A stretch of DNA of 64,000 bases, taken from positions 1,612,001-1,676,000 of the forward strand of contig NZ_AP026769.1 in assembly GCF_026000295.1 (NCBI RefSeq), read 5' to 3'. Shown in pieces: positions 29,400-37,314 of this stretch (the stretch's first letter is position 1; each line of letters starts with the position of its first letter). Source of the stretch: Helicobacter suis HS1. GTDB taxonomy: Bacteria; Campylobacterota; Campylobacteria; Campylobacterales; Helicobacteraceae. The notes below the pieces were generated by a model. It saw only the letters and a list, made by a program, of their open reading frames with translations, searched no databases and had not been told where the DNA came from. The translations under genes and the position numbers were made by a program.

Positions 29400-29411
29400 T
29401 AAAGGTTAAGA

Positions 29412-31220
29412 ATGAAAAGTTACACAGAATTAGAACAAGATTTTAGAACCGATTTTAACCACGCACAAACCAGCATTGAGGAGTTTAAAAAGGCTAAAGC
29501 TTATTATCACGGGGAACAACTCCCCCCCGATGTGTTAAATATCATTGAGGAGCGTGGACAGACCCCGATTGTGGAAAATATCTACAAAATGATCATTAAC
29601 AAGATTTTAGGCTATAAGATAAGTAGCATTCAAGAAGTTAGGCTAACTCCTAGACAAGAACAAGACAAGCCCTTAGCTGATCTGCTAAATGACTTACTCA
29701 AATACTTTTCCCAAAAGCGCAACTATGATAAGGAGATTATTAAGCGGGATAGAGATTTGTTAATGGGCGGGTTAGGCGTGATTGGGTTGTGGACAATAGG
29801 CGATAGTGAGGGCAATATTGATATTGAAATTAAGGCAATTAGCCCTGAGAGTTTCATTATTGATTATTTTAGCACCGATAGCAATGCCTTAGATGCTAGG
29901 CGCATGCATAAGATGTTAGTTGTAGATGAGGAAAGCCTAAAAAGATTATTGCCCGGTGTGGAAGTGGTGTATAACTACAGCCACAAGGAACGGCTAGCTA
30001 AGATTATTGAGAGTTGGTATATTGAATTTGAGGAAGCTAGTGGGGAATTAGTTTGGAACAGATATATTTGGGGACTAGAGGGGGGCGTGTATAAAGTTGA
30101 ATCTAAACCCTTCAAAAATGGCTTAAACCCCTTTGTGGTGGCTAAATATTATGTAGATCAAAATAACAACTATTACGGCTTATTTAGAGACATTAAGCCC
30201 ATGCAGGAATAACAACATCATATCAACTATGCGGAGAATCGCATGGGAAATATGATGGGGAGCTTTAAGGCGATGTTTGAGGAGGATAGCGTACTTAACA
30301 TTGATGAGTTCGTAGAAAACATGGCTCTAGATAATGCTATTGTAAGAGTGCGCCCCGGAGCGCTAAAAGACGGCAAAATCCAATTTATGAATAATCAAGC
30401 CGACATAGCCGCGCTAAGTGCTAAGGCTGAACAAAAACGCAACCTTTTAAAGATACTAGCGGGGCTAAATGATGAAAGTTTAGGCATGGCTATAAATAGA
30501 CAAAGTGGAGTGGCCATAGCCCAGCGCCGCGAGAGTGGGCTTATGGGATTGCAAAACTTTTTAAAAGTCAGTGATGACATGGATAAGCTGATCTATGAAT
30601 TAGCGGTGTCTTTAATTAGCCACTACTTTACTAAAAAGCAAGTCTTTAGAATTGTAGATAAGAAAGTTGGCGATCGCTACTTTGGCATTAATGATAACCC
30701 TACTAACATGATCAGGCCTTGTAAGTTCGATCTTATCTACAAAACCCAACTCAAAATAGAAAGTAAAGATGAAAGATTTAGCCAATGGAATGAGTTACTC
30801 AAAATGCTTAGTGGTATTAGACCTGATCTAGTTCCTAACTTATTGCCGCTTGTGCTAAATGATTTAGATAGCCCGATAGTGGCTGATGTTGAGGAGGTGA
30901 TAGCTCAGGCTCAAGAGGCACAGCAACAACAAGCAGAGGCACAAGCGCCTTATCAGCAACAACTCCAAGCCCTAGAAATGCAAAAGATAGCTGCACAAAT
31001 TGCGGAGTTACAAGCTAAAGCCCAAAAATACAGCCAACAAGGCGCTTTAGTAGAGGCTCACACGGCTAGCGAGCAGATCAACCAAAATTTAGACTTAGCT
31101 AACTTAGCTGCAGCTCAAGATCAAGGCGTTCAAAACCCACAAGTTAGCCCCACAAAGCCCACCCATGCACAAGGGAGTAAATGGCAAAAGTATTTTAGTG
31201 CCCAACACCTAGAGTATTAG
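29412..31220 (+). pseudogene. P22-type portal protein with an in-frame TAA
   Basis: The portal forms the DNA entry ring of the capsid. The N-terminal part (ELEQDFRTDFNHAQTSIEEF, AKAYYHGEQLP, GQTPIVENIYKMIINKILGY) and mid part (RDLLMGGLGVIGLW, ISPESFIIDYFS) match P22-portal-like proteins. TAA at 30210 splits the frame; it continues in frame as QHHINYAENRMGNMMGSFKA. The C-terminal section (EAQQQQAEAQAPYQQQLQAL) is a Gln/Ala-rich helix, probably the portal barrel. Full length would be 602 residues, within the family's range. A single base change, for example TAT to TAA, is sufficient. Confidence 0.75.
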
Positions 31221-31281
31221 GCTAAAAAGAGGAAAGGAGCGGCGCAAAAATGCTAAAAAACCTTGAAAATCTTAAAGGTAT

Positions 31282-31350
31282 ACTTGATAGTAATAGGATT
31301 AAGTATTATGAGTATACTAGTATAAAATATACTAAGTTAAGGCTATCAAG
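31282..31350. promoter_or_regulatory. Phage inverted repeat, second copy
   Basis: ACTTGATAG at 31282-31290 and CTATCAAG at 31343-31350 flank a TATACT-rich interior, as at 13329-13398; the left arm extends as ACTTGATAGTAATAGG. It lies just upstream of a small putative DNA-binding protein (31409), consistent with an operator. Confidence 0.5.
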
Positions 31351-31408
31351 CGAAACATACCCAAATATTTCACGCTAAACCATTCTACCTTATTAGCTAG
31401 GAGTTAAC

Positions 31409-31636
31409 ATGCAACCCCATATAGAATTTGACCGCGAGAAAATTAGAAAAGATTTTGGAAGTTTGCCTAAATTTGCTAAGGCTTATGGAATAAGCTTTGG
31501 AGTGCTTAGATACCGCCTTGATAACCCCTATTATATCCGTATGTTGGTATCCGATAAGGTATTTAGAGCCTTTGAGCAAATGGAAAAAGATGGCTATGTG
31601 CGCATAGTCAAATGGCTACAAAAGCCTAACCCTTGA
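31409..31636 (+). CDS. Small putative DNA-binding protein
   Basis: A 75-residue basic protein with a helix-turn-helix-like segment (LPKFAKAYGISFGVLRYRLD, residues about 19-38), where AKAYGIS...LRYRL resembles the two helices of an HTH. GGAG precedes the ATG. It follows an inverted repeat and its end contains the promoter-like AACCCTTGA at 31628, so it may regulate this cluster. Function is inferred from the motif only. Confidence 0.5.
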   Translation: MQPHIEFDREKIRKDFGSLPKFAKAYGISFGVLRYRLDNPYYIRMLVSDKVFRAFEQMEKDGYVRIVKWLQKPNP

Positions 31637-31665
31637 TAGATCGCTTAAATCTTAGCTAAATCCTT
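31628..31665 (+). promoter_or_regulatory. Phage promoter-like element overlapping the HTH gene end
   Basis: AACCCTTGA at 31628-31636 lies within the last codons of the preceding gene, in the context AAAGCCTAACCCTTGATAGA, nearly the same as at 21981. TTAAAT or TAAATC about 15 bases downstream may be the -10 box for the next operon. Confidence 0.45.
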
Positions 31666-31691
31666 ATCCAACCTAAACTCAAGGAAGTAGC

Positions 31692-31841
31692 ATGGATAAC
31701 CTAACACCACACGAACAAGCCCTTTTAGAACAATACGACGACTATTTAGCCTATCAGGGGGCACAGGGGGAGGATGAGACAGATTTTTACGATGATGATC
31801 AGAGCTTTAGCCAAGATAGCTCACCAAACAAGGATCAATAA
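31692..31841 (+). CDS. Small acidic phage protein (49 residues)
   Basis: ATG 31692 follows AAGGAAG with good spacing and the frame is open to TAA 31839, which overlaps the next start (TAATGG). The product is strongly acidic (DETDFYDDDQSF) with no membrane segment. The ribosome site and translational coupling argue that it is real. Function is unknown. Confidence 0.5.
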   Translation: MDNLTPHEQALLEQYDDYLAYQGAQGEDETDFYDDDQSFSQDSSPNKDQ

Positions 31842-32413
31842 TGGCTAAAGCGATCTTAGAAACTAGCGGTAAATGTGAAAGCAATACCAGTTATGCACTC
31901 ATTGAGGCTAACCGCGTCAAAGATATTTTTAAGGGCTCTAGTCTACCTAGCTACAACACGCAACACATCAAGCTCTTTGCTCTCCCTGCGGGGGAGGAGT
32001 ATAAGTATGCTATAGGACAAGCGCTAAATGAGAATGGCGAGCTTGAGGAGCTTAGCCTAGATCAAGCTAAGGCCATGCAAATTAGCAAAGTGATAAGTGC
32101 CTTTGAGCTTGAGGTGGCTAGAGTGCAAAAAGAATACATCCCCTTAGATGAAGTGCTAACCTTTGAGTTGCAGTATCAAGAAGCCATGTTAGGCATTACC
32201 CAAAATACGCCCTTTATCAATGAATTAGCTAAAGTTAGAGGAGAAAACCGCATTGATCTAATCAATAAGATTAAAGAGAAACACGAGACCTACACTACAA
32301 AGTTAGCCACACTGCTAGGGAGCAAAGCTAAGGCCGTTAAGCAAATTGAAAACGCTAGCAACATTGAGGAAGTCATTAAGATCAACTACAGCGCCCCTCA
32401 ACCAACTACCTAA
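31841..32413 (+). CDS. Unrecognised phage protein
   Basis: 190 residues, soluble, mixed alpha/beta at first (IKLFALPAGEEYKYAIG), then helical and Lys/Glu-rich. It is coupled to the small acidic gene by start-stop overlap and is followed 4 bp later by the large membrane-region protein. I see no domain. A virion or ejection accessory role is possible from position at the right end of the structural genes. Confidence 0.45.
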   Translation: MAKAILETSGKCESNTSYALIEANRVKDIFKGSSLPSYNTQHIKLFALPAGEEYKYAIGQALNENGELEELSLDQAKAMQISKVISAFELEVARVQKEYIPLDEVLTFELQYQEAMLGITQNTPFINELAKVRGENRIDLINKIKEKHETYTTKLATLLGSKAKAVKQIENASNIEEVIKINYSAPQPTT

Positions 32414-32417
32414 ATAA

Positions 32418-34178
32418 ATGCCTTTAATCTTTGATAGAGGCGATAAGAAGTATAAGGCTTATGTGCGCAACTGGACAGCGCATTATAAAAGGCTTTATTG
32501 TGAGACCCGCGATAACTACAACCTAAGAATTGATGATTATACTTGTGAATGTAACGCTATTAGAGTGGCTAAGGCAAAGGCTGATGAACACTTTCAGGTA
32601 TTTAGCGATGCCTTTAGAGGCGGCAATATCGGCAATATCATAGGCGCATTTATCAGTGCTATTATTGGCATAGGACTAGCGGTATTTACAGGAGGGGCTA
32701 GCCTAGTAGCAACTATTGTTAGCACCACTGCAGCTGTAACTAGTGCAGTTACTGCTATTGTGGGTAGTATTGCTATGGGAGTGCTCAATGAACATTCTAA
32801 GAATGCTATTAGATACTATCAAAACACCACTAGCAATATTGGCATAGCCACACAGATAGCCAAAAGCCAAACAAGCGCTAAAAATCCCCGTGTCAATGCG
32901 CTAATCTATCACCCCTACGAAATTCTAGCCGAAGGCAGTATCTACAAGGACGGAGCTCCGGGCAGTGTTAGCTATATTGGCATTGAGGCCTTTAACCCCA
33001 TGCGTGGGATATTAGGCACTAAATCTATTAATGTGCTAGGTGAGAAAATTAACAACCGCGCCCATAGGCATATGGCAGGAAATGCCTACTATGACGGGCT
33101 AAATTTAGACATGCCAAAAGCCCAACATAACCTTTATAATCCAAAGAATATTGAGTATCTTAAAATTAAGATTGATAGCCGCATTAAGCAACTAGAACAA
33201 GGCTTTAAAATCCCAGCAGAGAACTACTTTGGAGCGTTTGATGAAGGAGGAAATCCACTGGGGAGAATGTATGAGGAACATAGCAAAGCTGACATTACAC
33301 CCATAGTTAATCACATCAATACAGAAAGCTTTATTATCCAAAACCAATACTACCGCGAGGGAAAAAGACTACCACTATTTGAGAAAATGAACCCTCCGGG
33401 CAAAGTGCGAATCAGAAGTTTTTACGAATCTAAGGGATTAGTGCATGTTAGCCAATGGCGACAAGATTATGAATTTAGTAGGAAGTATTGGTATTGGTAT
33501 GATTACGCCATTGATCAAGACGGCTATATCCAATATAAAAAACGCAATGATGAAAGCTATAATGAAGGCCATAAGGTTGGCGCTAAGGTGCTAGCCTTGC
33601 TGTGGTATGAACAAAACAGAGAACCTCCAAACATAAGCGAACTAGCCCAACGCTACCTAGACAAAGAGAAACTTAACCTAAGTGTAGATGAGGAATATAG
33701 CGCGCAAAGAGCTTATGAGGACTACCTAATAGAATATTGGCACTGCTTTAGCGTATATCTACTAGATGAGACCACTAATTTAAGGCCAAATGATAGCGCT
33801 TATAGAGATTGGTATTATTGGAAATATGAGGCGATAGTAGGATTTGATAATAAACGACAGAACTACTATGATACCATTATTCAAGTGCAAAGCTGGGATC
33901 AAGTCTTTTTCAACAGCATAGTAGAACAAAATGTATCACTTAATGAAGTGGAGATTAGAAAGCAAAACACCTTTAAAGCCTTTATACGGGCTAAACTAGC
34001 GGAGCAAGAAAACTTTTATCTTGCTTGTAAACATTTAAGTTCTTTGCTAGAAATAAATCCACAAGACTTACTGAAAAAAAACGCCGCACTATTTGATCAA
34101 TACCCTCAAGCCTTCCAAATTTTGCCATTACTTTTAGCTATCAGAAATCCTTCTGAAAAAAAACGCCGCACTATTTGA
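32418..34178 (+). CDS. Phage virion-like protein fused to the N-terminus of a DpnII-type nuclease
   Basis: A 586-codon ORF with two unrelated parts. Residues 1-480 are phage-like: a Gly/Ala hydrophobic segment (IGIGLAVFTGGASLVATIVS, about 79-98) in a tyrosine-rich protein, reminiscent of envelope-penetrating virion proteins. From about residue 482 (YYDTIIQVQSWDQVFF) onward the sequence follows DpnII-family endonucleases, ending QILPLLLAIRNP. It then leaves frame because of an 82-bp tandem duplication. No ribosome site or ATG is visible at the join, so the phage gene is probably truncated at the prophage edge. Confidence 0.5.
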   Translation: MPLIFDRGDKKYKAYVRNWTAHYKRLYCETRDNYNLRIDDYTCECNAIRVAKAKADEHFQVFSDAFRGGNIGNIIGAFISAIIGIGLAVFTGGASLVATIVSTTAAVTSAVTAIVGSIAMGVLNEHSKNAIRYYQNTTSNIGIATQIAKSQTSAKNPRVNALIYHPYEILAEGSIYKDGAPGSVSYIGIEAFNPMRGILGTKSINVLGEKINNRAHRHMAGNAYYDGLNLDMPKAQHNLYNPKNIEYLKIKIDSRIKQLEQGFKIPAENYFGAFDEGGNPLGRMYEEHSKADITPIVNHINTESFIIQNQYYREGKRLPLFEKMNPPGKVRIRSFYESKGLVHVSQWRQDYEFSRKYWYWYDYAIDQDGYIQYKKRNDESYNEGHKVGAKVLALLWYEQNREPPNISELAQRYLDKEKLNLSVDEEYSAQRAYEDYLIEYWHCFSVYLLDETTNLRPNDSAYRDWYYWKYEAIVGFDNKRQNYYDTIIQVQSWDQVFFNSIVEQNVSLNEVEIRKQNTFKAFIRAKLAEQENFYLACKHLSSLLEINPQDLLKKNAALFDQYPQAFQILPLLLAIRNPSEKKRRTI

Positions 34179-34234
34179 TCAATACCCTCAAGCCTTCCAA
34201 ATTTTGCCATTACTTTTAGCTATCAGAAATCCTT
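34071..34234 (+). repeat. 82-bp tandem duplication inside the endonuclease gene
   Basis: Two consecutive copies begin CTGAAAAAAAACGCC at 34071 and 34153; each encodes the NAALFDQYPQAFQILPLLLA segment. Because 82 is not a multiple of three the second copy shifts the frame, ending the upstream ORF at 34178. Unlike the other copies in this window it is adjacent and adds length. Confidence 0.85.
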
Positions 34235-34563
34235 TAGAGATCGTTTTAAACCCTTCAGGTCAGGAAGTACCACTACAAAGTTATTTAGATAGTGCTACGG
34301 GAGTTTGTACCTTTCTAACAGAAAGTGGGCTCATTTTAAGTTCGGGGCGTATCCACAATCTAGAGGATTTTATTTTTTGTATTGAAGTAGGACTAGATAG
34401 CAATGCGCGCAAAAATCGCAGTGGCTTATTAATGGAGGCACATTTAGAACATATTTTTAAGCAAGCGGGACTAAATTTTAAAACACAAGTGAGTACAAAG
34501 GAGTTTGAGGATTTGCATCGGAATTTTGGCAAGGATATTAAAAAATTTGATTTTGTGGTTTTT

Positions 34564-34606
34564 CACTTATCCTAGCCTTTTGGCCTACCAACATGCTAAA
34601 ATGGCG
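34564..34606 (+). repeat. 43-bp copy of mobA sequence in the endonuclease gene
   Basis: Identical to 35709-35751 (offset 1145). It replaces the stretch after KKFDFVVF and ends just before the native GGAGTAAACTTAATGAGG. The frame is the same on both sides. Confidence 0.85.
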
Positions 34607-34795
34607 GTGGAGGGAGTAAACTTAATGAGGTGGCTAGAGCCTATCAAGAACTTGCCTCACACTTTAAAAAACACGCACAGAAACGCTTTATTTGGATCAC
34701 AGATGGGCAAGGGTGGCTGGAGGCCAAAAATAAACTTGAGGAGGCTTATAAGAGTGTGTGTATCTATAATTTAAGTCAATTAGAAAGGCTATTAG

Positions 34796-35620
34796 ATGAA
34801 CTCAAAACCTAAACCCATTTTTGTAAGCGAGGATTTTAAATTCACTCTCTACCACAACGATTGTAAAGAAATCTTGGCACATATGCCAGAGTGCTTTGAT
34901 TTAATCTTTGCCGATCCGCCTTATTTTCTCTCTAATAATGGCCTCACCATTGAAAGCGGTCAGATTGTAAGTGTGAATAAAGGCAGTTGGGATCGATTAG
35001 AGGGAATTGATCAAATCCATGCGTTTAATTTAGAATGGCTTAGGCTTGCCAAAGAGGCGCTTAAACCTAGTGGCTCTATTTTAATCAGCGCTACCCAGCA
35101 TAATCTCTTTTCTTTGGGGCTGGCCTTGCAAACTCTAGGCTTTAAACTCTTAAATACAATCACTTGGCATAAAAGCAACCCCCCGCCTAATTTTTCCTGC
35201 CGTACTTTAGTGCATGCTAGTGAGCAGATTTTATGGGCTAGAAAAAGCCCTAAACATGCCCATATCTTTAACTATGAGCGCATGAAAGCGTTAAATCAAG
35301 GTAAACAAATGCGCGATGTGTGGACTCTGCCCTCCATTGCATCTTTTGAAAAGAAATGTGGCAAGCACCCCACACAAAAACCTTTAAATCTGCTTTTGCG
35401 CCTGCTTTTAATGGCTAGTAACAAAGAGAGTCTCATTGGCGATCCTTTTAGTGGATCGAGCAGTACAGGCATTGCGGCTAATCTTTTGGGGCGATCTTTT
35501 GTGGGTATGGAGAAAGAGCAGGATTTTATTAAACTTTCTATCAAGCGCAGGCAAGAGCTTGAAGTGCATTTAGAGGATTTTAAAAAACTAGTACAAAAAA
35601 TGGGGGTATTAGAATGCTAG
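34796..35620 (+). CDS. DNA adenine methyltransferase of the GATC (DpnII-like) system
   Basis: A 274-residue type II methyltransferase. The catalytic motif ADPPYF lies near residue 40 and the SAM-binding motif DPFSGSSSTG near residue 224, giving a beta-class order (catalytic motif first). KHPTQKPLNLL precedes the SAM site. It starts inside the endonuclease gene's end and overlaps mobA by 7 bp. As partner of the DpnII-type nuclease it should methylate adenine in GATC, an inference from the nuclease family. It appears intact, so it would act alone if the nuclease is truly broken. Confidence 0.85.
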   Translation: MNSKPKPIFVSEDFKFTLYHNDCKEILAHMPECFDLIFADPPYFLSNNGLTIESGQIVSVNKGSWDRLEGIDQIHAFNLEWLRLAKEALKPSGSILISATQHNLFSLGLALQTLGFKLLNTITWHKSNPPPNFSCRTLVHASEQILWARKSPKHAHIFNYERMKALNQGKQMRDVWTLPSIASFEKKCGKHPTQKPLNLLLRLLLMASNKESLIGDPFSGSSSTGIAANLLGRSFVGMEKEQDFIKLSIKRRQELEVHLEDFKKLVQKMGVLEC

Positions 35621-36189
35621 ATATTCCTTGTGTGATTTTAACCGGAGGCAAAAGCGCGCGCATGCAGGTTCAAGGAAAACAACAAGATAAAGCTTTGCTT
35701 CCCTTTGGCACTTATCCTAGCCTTTTGGCCTACCAACATGCTAAAATGGCGCGTCTTTTTAACCAAGTTTATATCAGCGCTAAAAAACCTTATGCACTCC
35801 AAGCCAATTATATTTTAGATGAAAAGATCGATCTATTTAGCCCTTTACTTGGGGTTTATAGCGCTCTTAAAACACTTAAGCAAAGTATTTTTATTCTCCC
35901 AATAGATATGCCCCTTGTAGGCCAAAAAACGATTAATGCACTCTGTGCTCGTGCTTCTCAAGCAGGCGTGATTTATGCTAAAAGTGCACAAACCTTTTAT
36001 TTAATCGGGTGTTGGCAACCTAGCATGCTGGAGGTTTTACAGCACTTGCAGATTAATACGCCCATGCGCCAAATCCTTGCTCGGGGTTTAGCCCTAGAGG
36101 TAGAAGAGGGTTTAGAGTTTAGTAACTGCAACACCTATACAGATTACCAAAACGCCCTAGCGCATTTAAAGGATAGCCATGACAGATGA
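35614..36189 (+). CDS. mobA: Molybdenum cofactor guanylyltransferase MobA
   Basis: MobA adds GMP to molybdopterin to form the dinucleotide cofactor. The nucleotide-binding start ILTGGKSARMQ is near residue 8, then DKALLPFG and PIDMPLVG. The 191 residues are typical. It overlaps the methyltransferase upstream and flhB downstream (11 bp). The H. pylori order moaA-mobA-flhB is preserved except for the prophage and restriction insertion. Bases 35709-35751 are the source of the copy at 34564. Confidence 0.92.
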   Translation: MLDIPCVILTGGKSARMQVQGKQQDKALLPFGTYPSLLAYQHAKMARLFNQVYISAKKPYALQANYILDEKIDLFSPLLGVYSALKTLKQSIFILPIDMPLVGQKTINALCARASQAGVIYAKSAQTFYLIGCWQPSMLEVLQHLQINTPMRQILARGLALEVEEGLEFSNCNTYTDYQNALAHLKDSHDR

Positions 36190-37246
36190 GGAAAAAACAG
36201 AACTCCCCTCAGCTAAAAAGATTGAAAAAGCCCGTGAAGAGGGCAATGTTGCTAAAAGTATAGAGGTTTTAGGGTTTTTAGGCTTATTAGCTGGCTTTGG
36301 GGGGGTTTTTGCTCTCTTTAAAGTTTGGTTAGATGGCTTTGAAAGCATGTTTAGACAGTCTTTACGCTACATTGCTTTAGATTTCACGCCCCATAATTTA
36401 CATGTTCTTGCGCTGCAATTATTCAAAGATATTTTATGGATTTTATTACCCATTCTTGGTTTGCTAGCCTTAGTGGCGTTTTTATCTAATGTACTGCAAT
36501 TTGGCTTTTTATTTAGCCCTAAGGCCATTGCGCCTAAATGGATGAAAATTAACCCCATTCATGGCTTTAAAAATCTCTTTAGTCTCAAACGGCTTTTAGA
36601 GGGGCTACTTATCACGGCTAAGGTTTGTATTGCCTTTGTTTTGGGTTTTGTACTGGTGTATTCGTTTATAGATGAGTTAGGCGGGGTGGCGCGGTTTGAC
36701 TTTAGAGATCAGGCATTGTGGTTTAGGGGTAAGGCTTTAGAACTCATCGCTAGTTTGTTATTTTTATTTTTAATCACCTCTTTATTAGATTTTCTACTCA
36801 AACGCAGGCAGTATATCCAGTCGTTAAAAATGAGCAAGCAAGAGATCAAAGATGAGTACAGACAACAAGAGGGTAACCCTGAAATGAAGGCTAAAATCAA
36901 ACAGCTCATGCTTAAAAATTCCATGAGCAAGATGATGGCAGCTATCCCTAGCGCCAATGTCGTGGTAACTAATCCAACCCACTATGCTATTGCCTTGCGC
37001 TTTGAGGAAAAAGATCCAGCCCCGGTGGTGGTGGCTAAGGGCATTGATCACTTAGCTATCCGCATTAAAGGCATTGCTAGAGAACATGGGGTAGAAATTA
37101 TAGAAAATCCCCAACTAGCCCGCGAACTTTATAAAGAGGTAGATGTAGATGAGGTGATTCCTAAAGTGTTGTTTGAAGCGGTGGCGATTGTTTTTGCCCA
37201 AGTTGCCCATATTGAACAAATGCGTAAAAAGCAACAAAGTACCTAA
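36179..37246 (+). CDS. flhB: Flagellar type III export gate protein FlhB
   Basis: FlhB is an inner-membrane export-gate protein whose self-cleavage switches export from rod/hook to filament substrates. It begins with the conserved TEEKTELPSAKKIEKAREEG-like pattern, has four hydrophobic segments between residues about 25 and 205, and carries the autocleavage site NPTHY near residue 263. The 355 residues match the family. It overlaps mobA, as in H. pylori HP0769-HP0770. Confidence 0.95.
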   Translation: MTDEEKTELPSAKKIEKAREEGNVAKSIEVLGFLGLLAGFGGVFALFKVWLDGFESMFRQSLRYIALDFTPHNLHVLALQLFKDILWILLPILGLLALVAFLSNVLQFGFLFSPKAIAPKWMKINPIHGFKNLFSLKRLLEGLLITAKVCIAFVLGFVLVYSFIDELGGVARFDFRDQALWFRGKALELIASLLFLFLITSLLDFLLKRRQYIQSLKMSKQEIKDEYRQQEGNPEMKAKIKQLMLKNSMSKMMAAIPSANVVVTNPTHYAIALRFEEKDPAPVVVAKGIDHLAIRIKGIAREHGVEIIENPQLARELYKEVDVDEVIPKVLFEAVAIVFAQVAHIEQMRKKQQST

Positions 37247-37276
37247 TAAAGATATTTTTAGCCTAAGGATACTCCC

Positions 37277-37300
37277 TACCCACCCGCTAAAGTGGGATTT
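37277..37300 (-). terminator. CCCAC/GTGGG hairpin between flhB and rpoN
   Basis: CCCAC (37279-37283) and GTGGG (37292-37296) form a hairpin between the convergent flhB and rpoN ends. The surrounding word resembles the IS605-like hairpin at 10740 (AATCCCACTTTAGC on one strand). It may be a terminator for either gene or a solitary insertion-element end. Confidence 0.35.
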
Positions 37301-37314
37301 GTTGCCAAAGTTGA

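Larger units (their letters stand above)
12040..33870 (+). mobile_element. Defective prophage, late genes only, inserted between moaA and mobA
   Basis: A plus-strand run of lysis, scaffold, capsid, adaptor, fibre-like, large terminase, polyvalent, portal and small regulatory genes, with shared dispersed regulatory repeats. The P22-type portal, the adaptor and the lack of long-tail genes suggest a podovirus-like phage; kinship with H. pylori short-tailed phages is an inference. No integrase, primase, helicase or small terminase gene is visible. The left edge lies between moaA and 12074. The right edge is inside the ORF 32418-34178, near 33.86 kb, where phage-like sequence changes to DpnII-like sequence. 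I found no tRNA or convincing direct repeats at the ends. Confidence 0.8.
33870..34812 (+). pseudogene. DpnII/MboI-type GATC restriction endonuclease, disrupted
   Basis: Pieces in order: SWDQVFF.. and QAFQILPLLLAIRNP, then VGLDSNARKNRSGLLMEAHL (the conserved catalytic-region signature of the DpnII family), then VARAYQELASHF and RFIWITDGQGW. Two breaks separate them: the tandem duplication at 34071-34234, and 34564-34606, which is an exact copy of mobA 35709-35751. The pieces on either side of the latter share one frame, so nothing was inserted there. The matching methyltransferase follows, overlapping by 17 bp. GATC specificity is inferred from family. Confidence 0.65.

Noticed and set aside
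15845-30212. Stop-codon reassignment or readthrough in the prophage
   Set aside because: Both TAG and TAA are affected, each only once per gene, and the same codons terminate neighbouring genes normally; recoding would give many in-frame stops.
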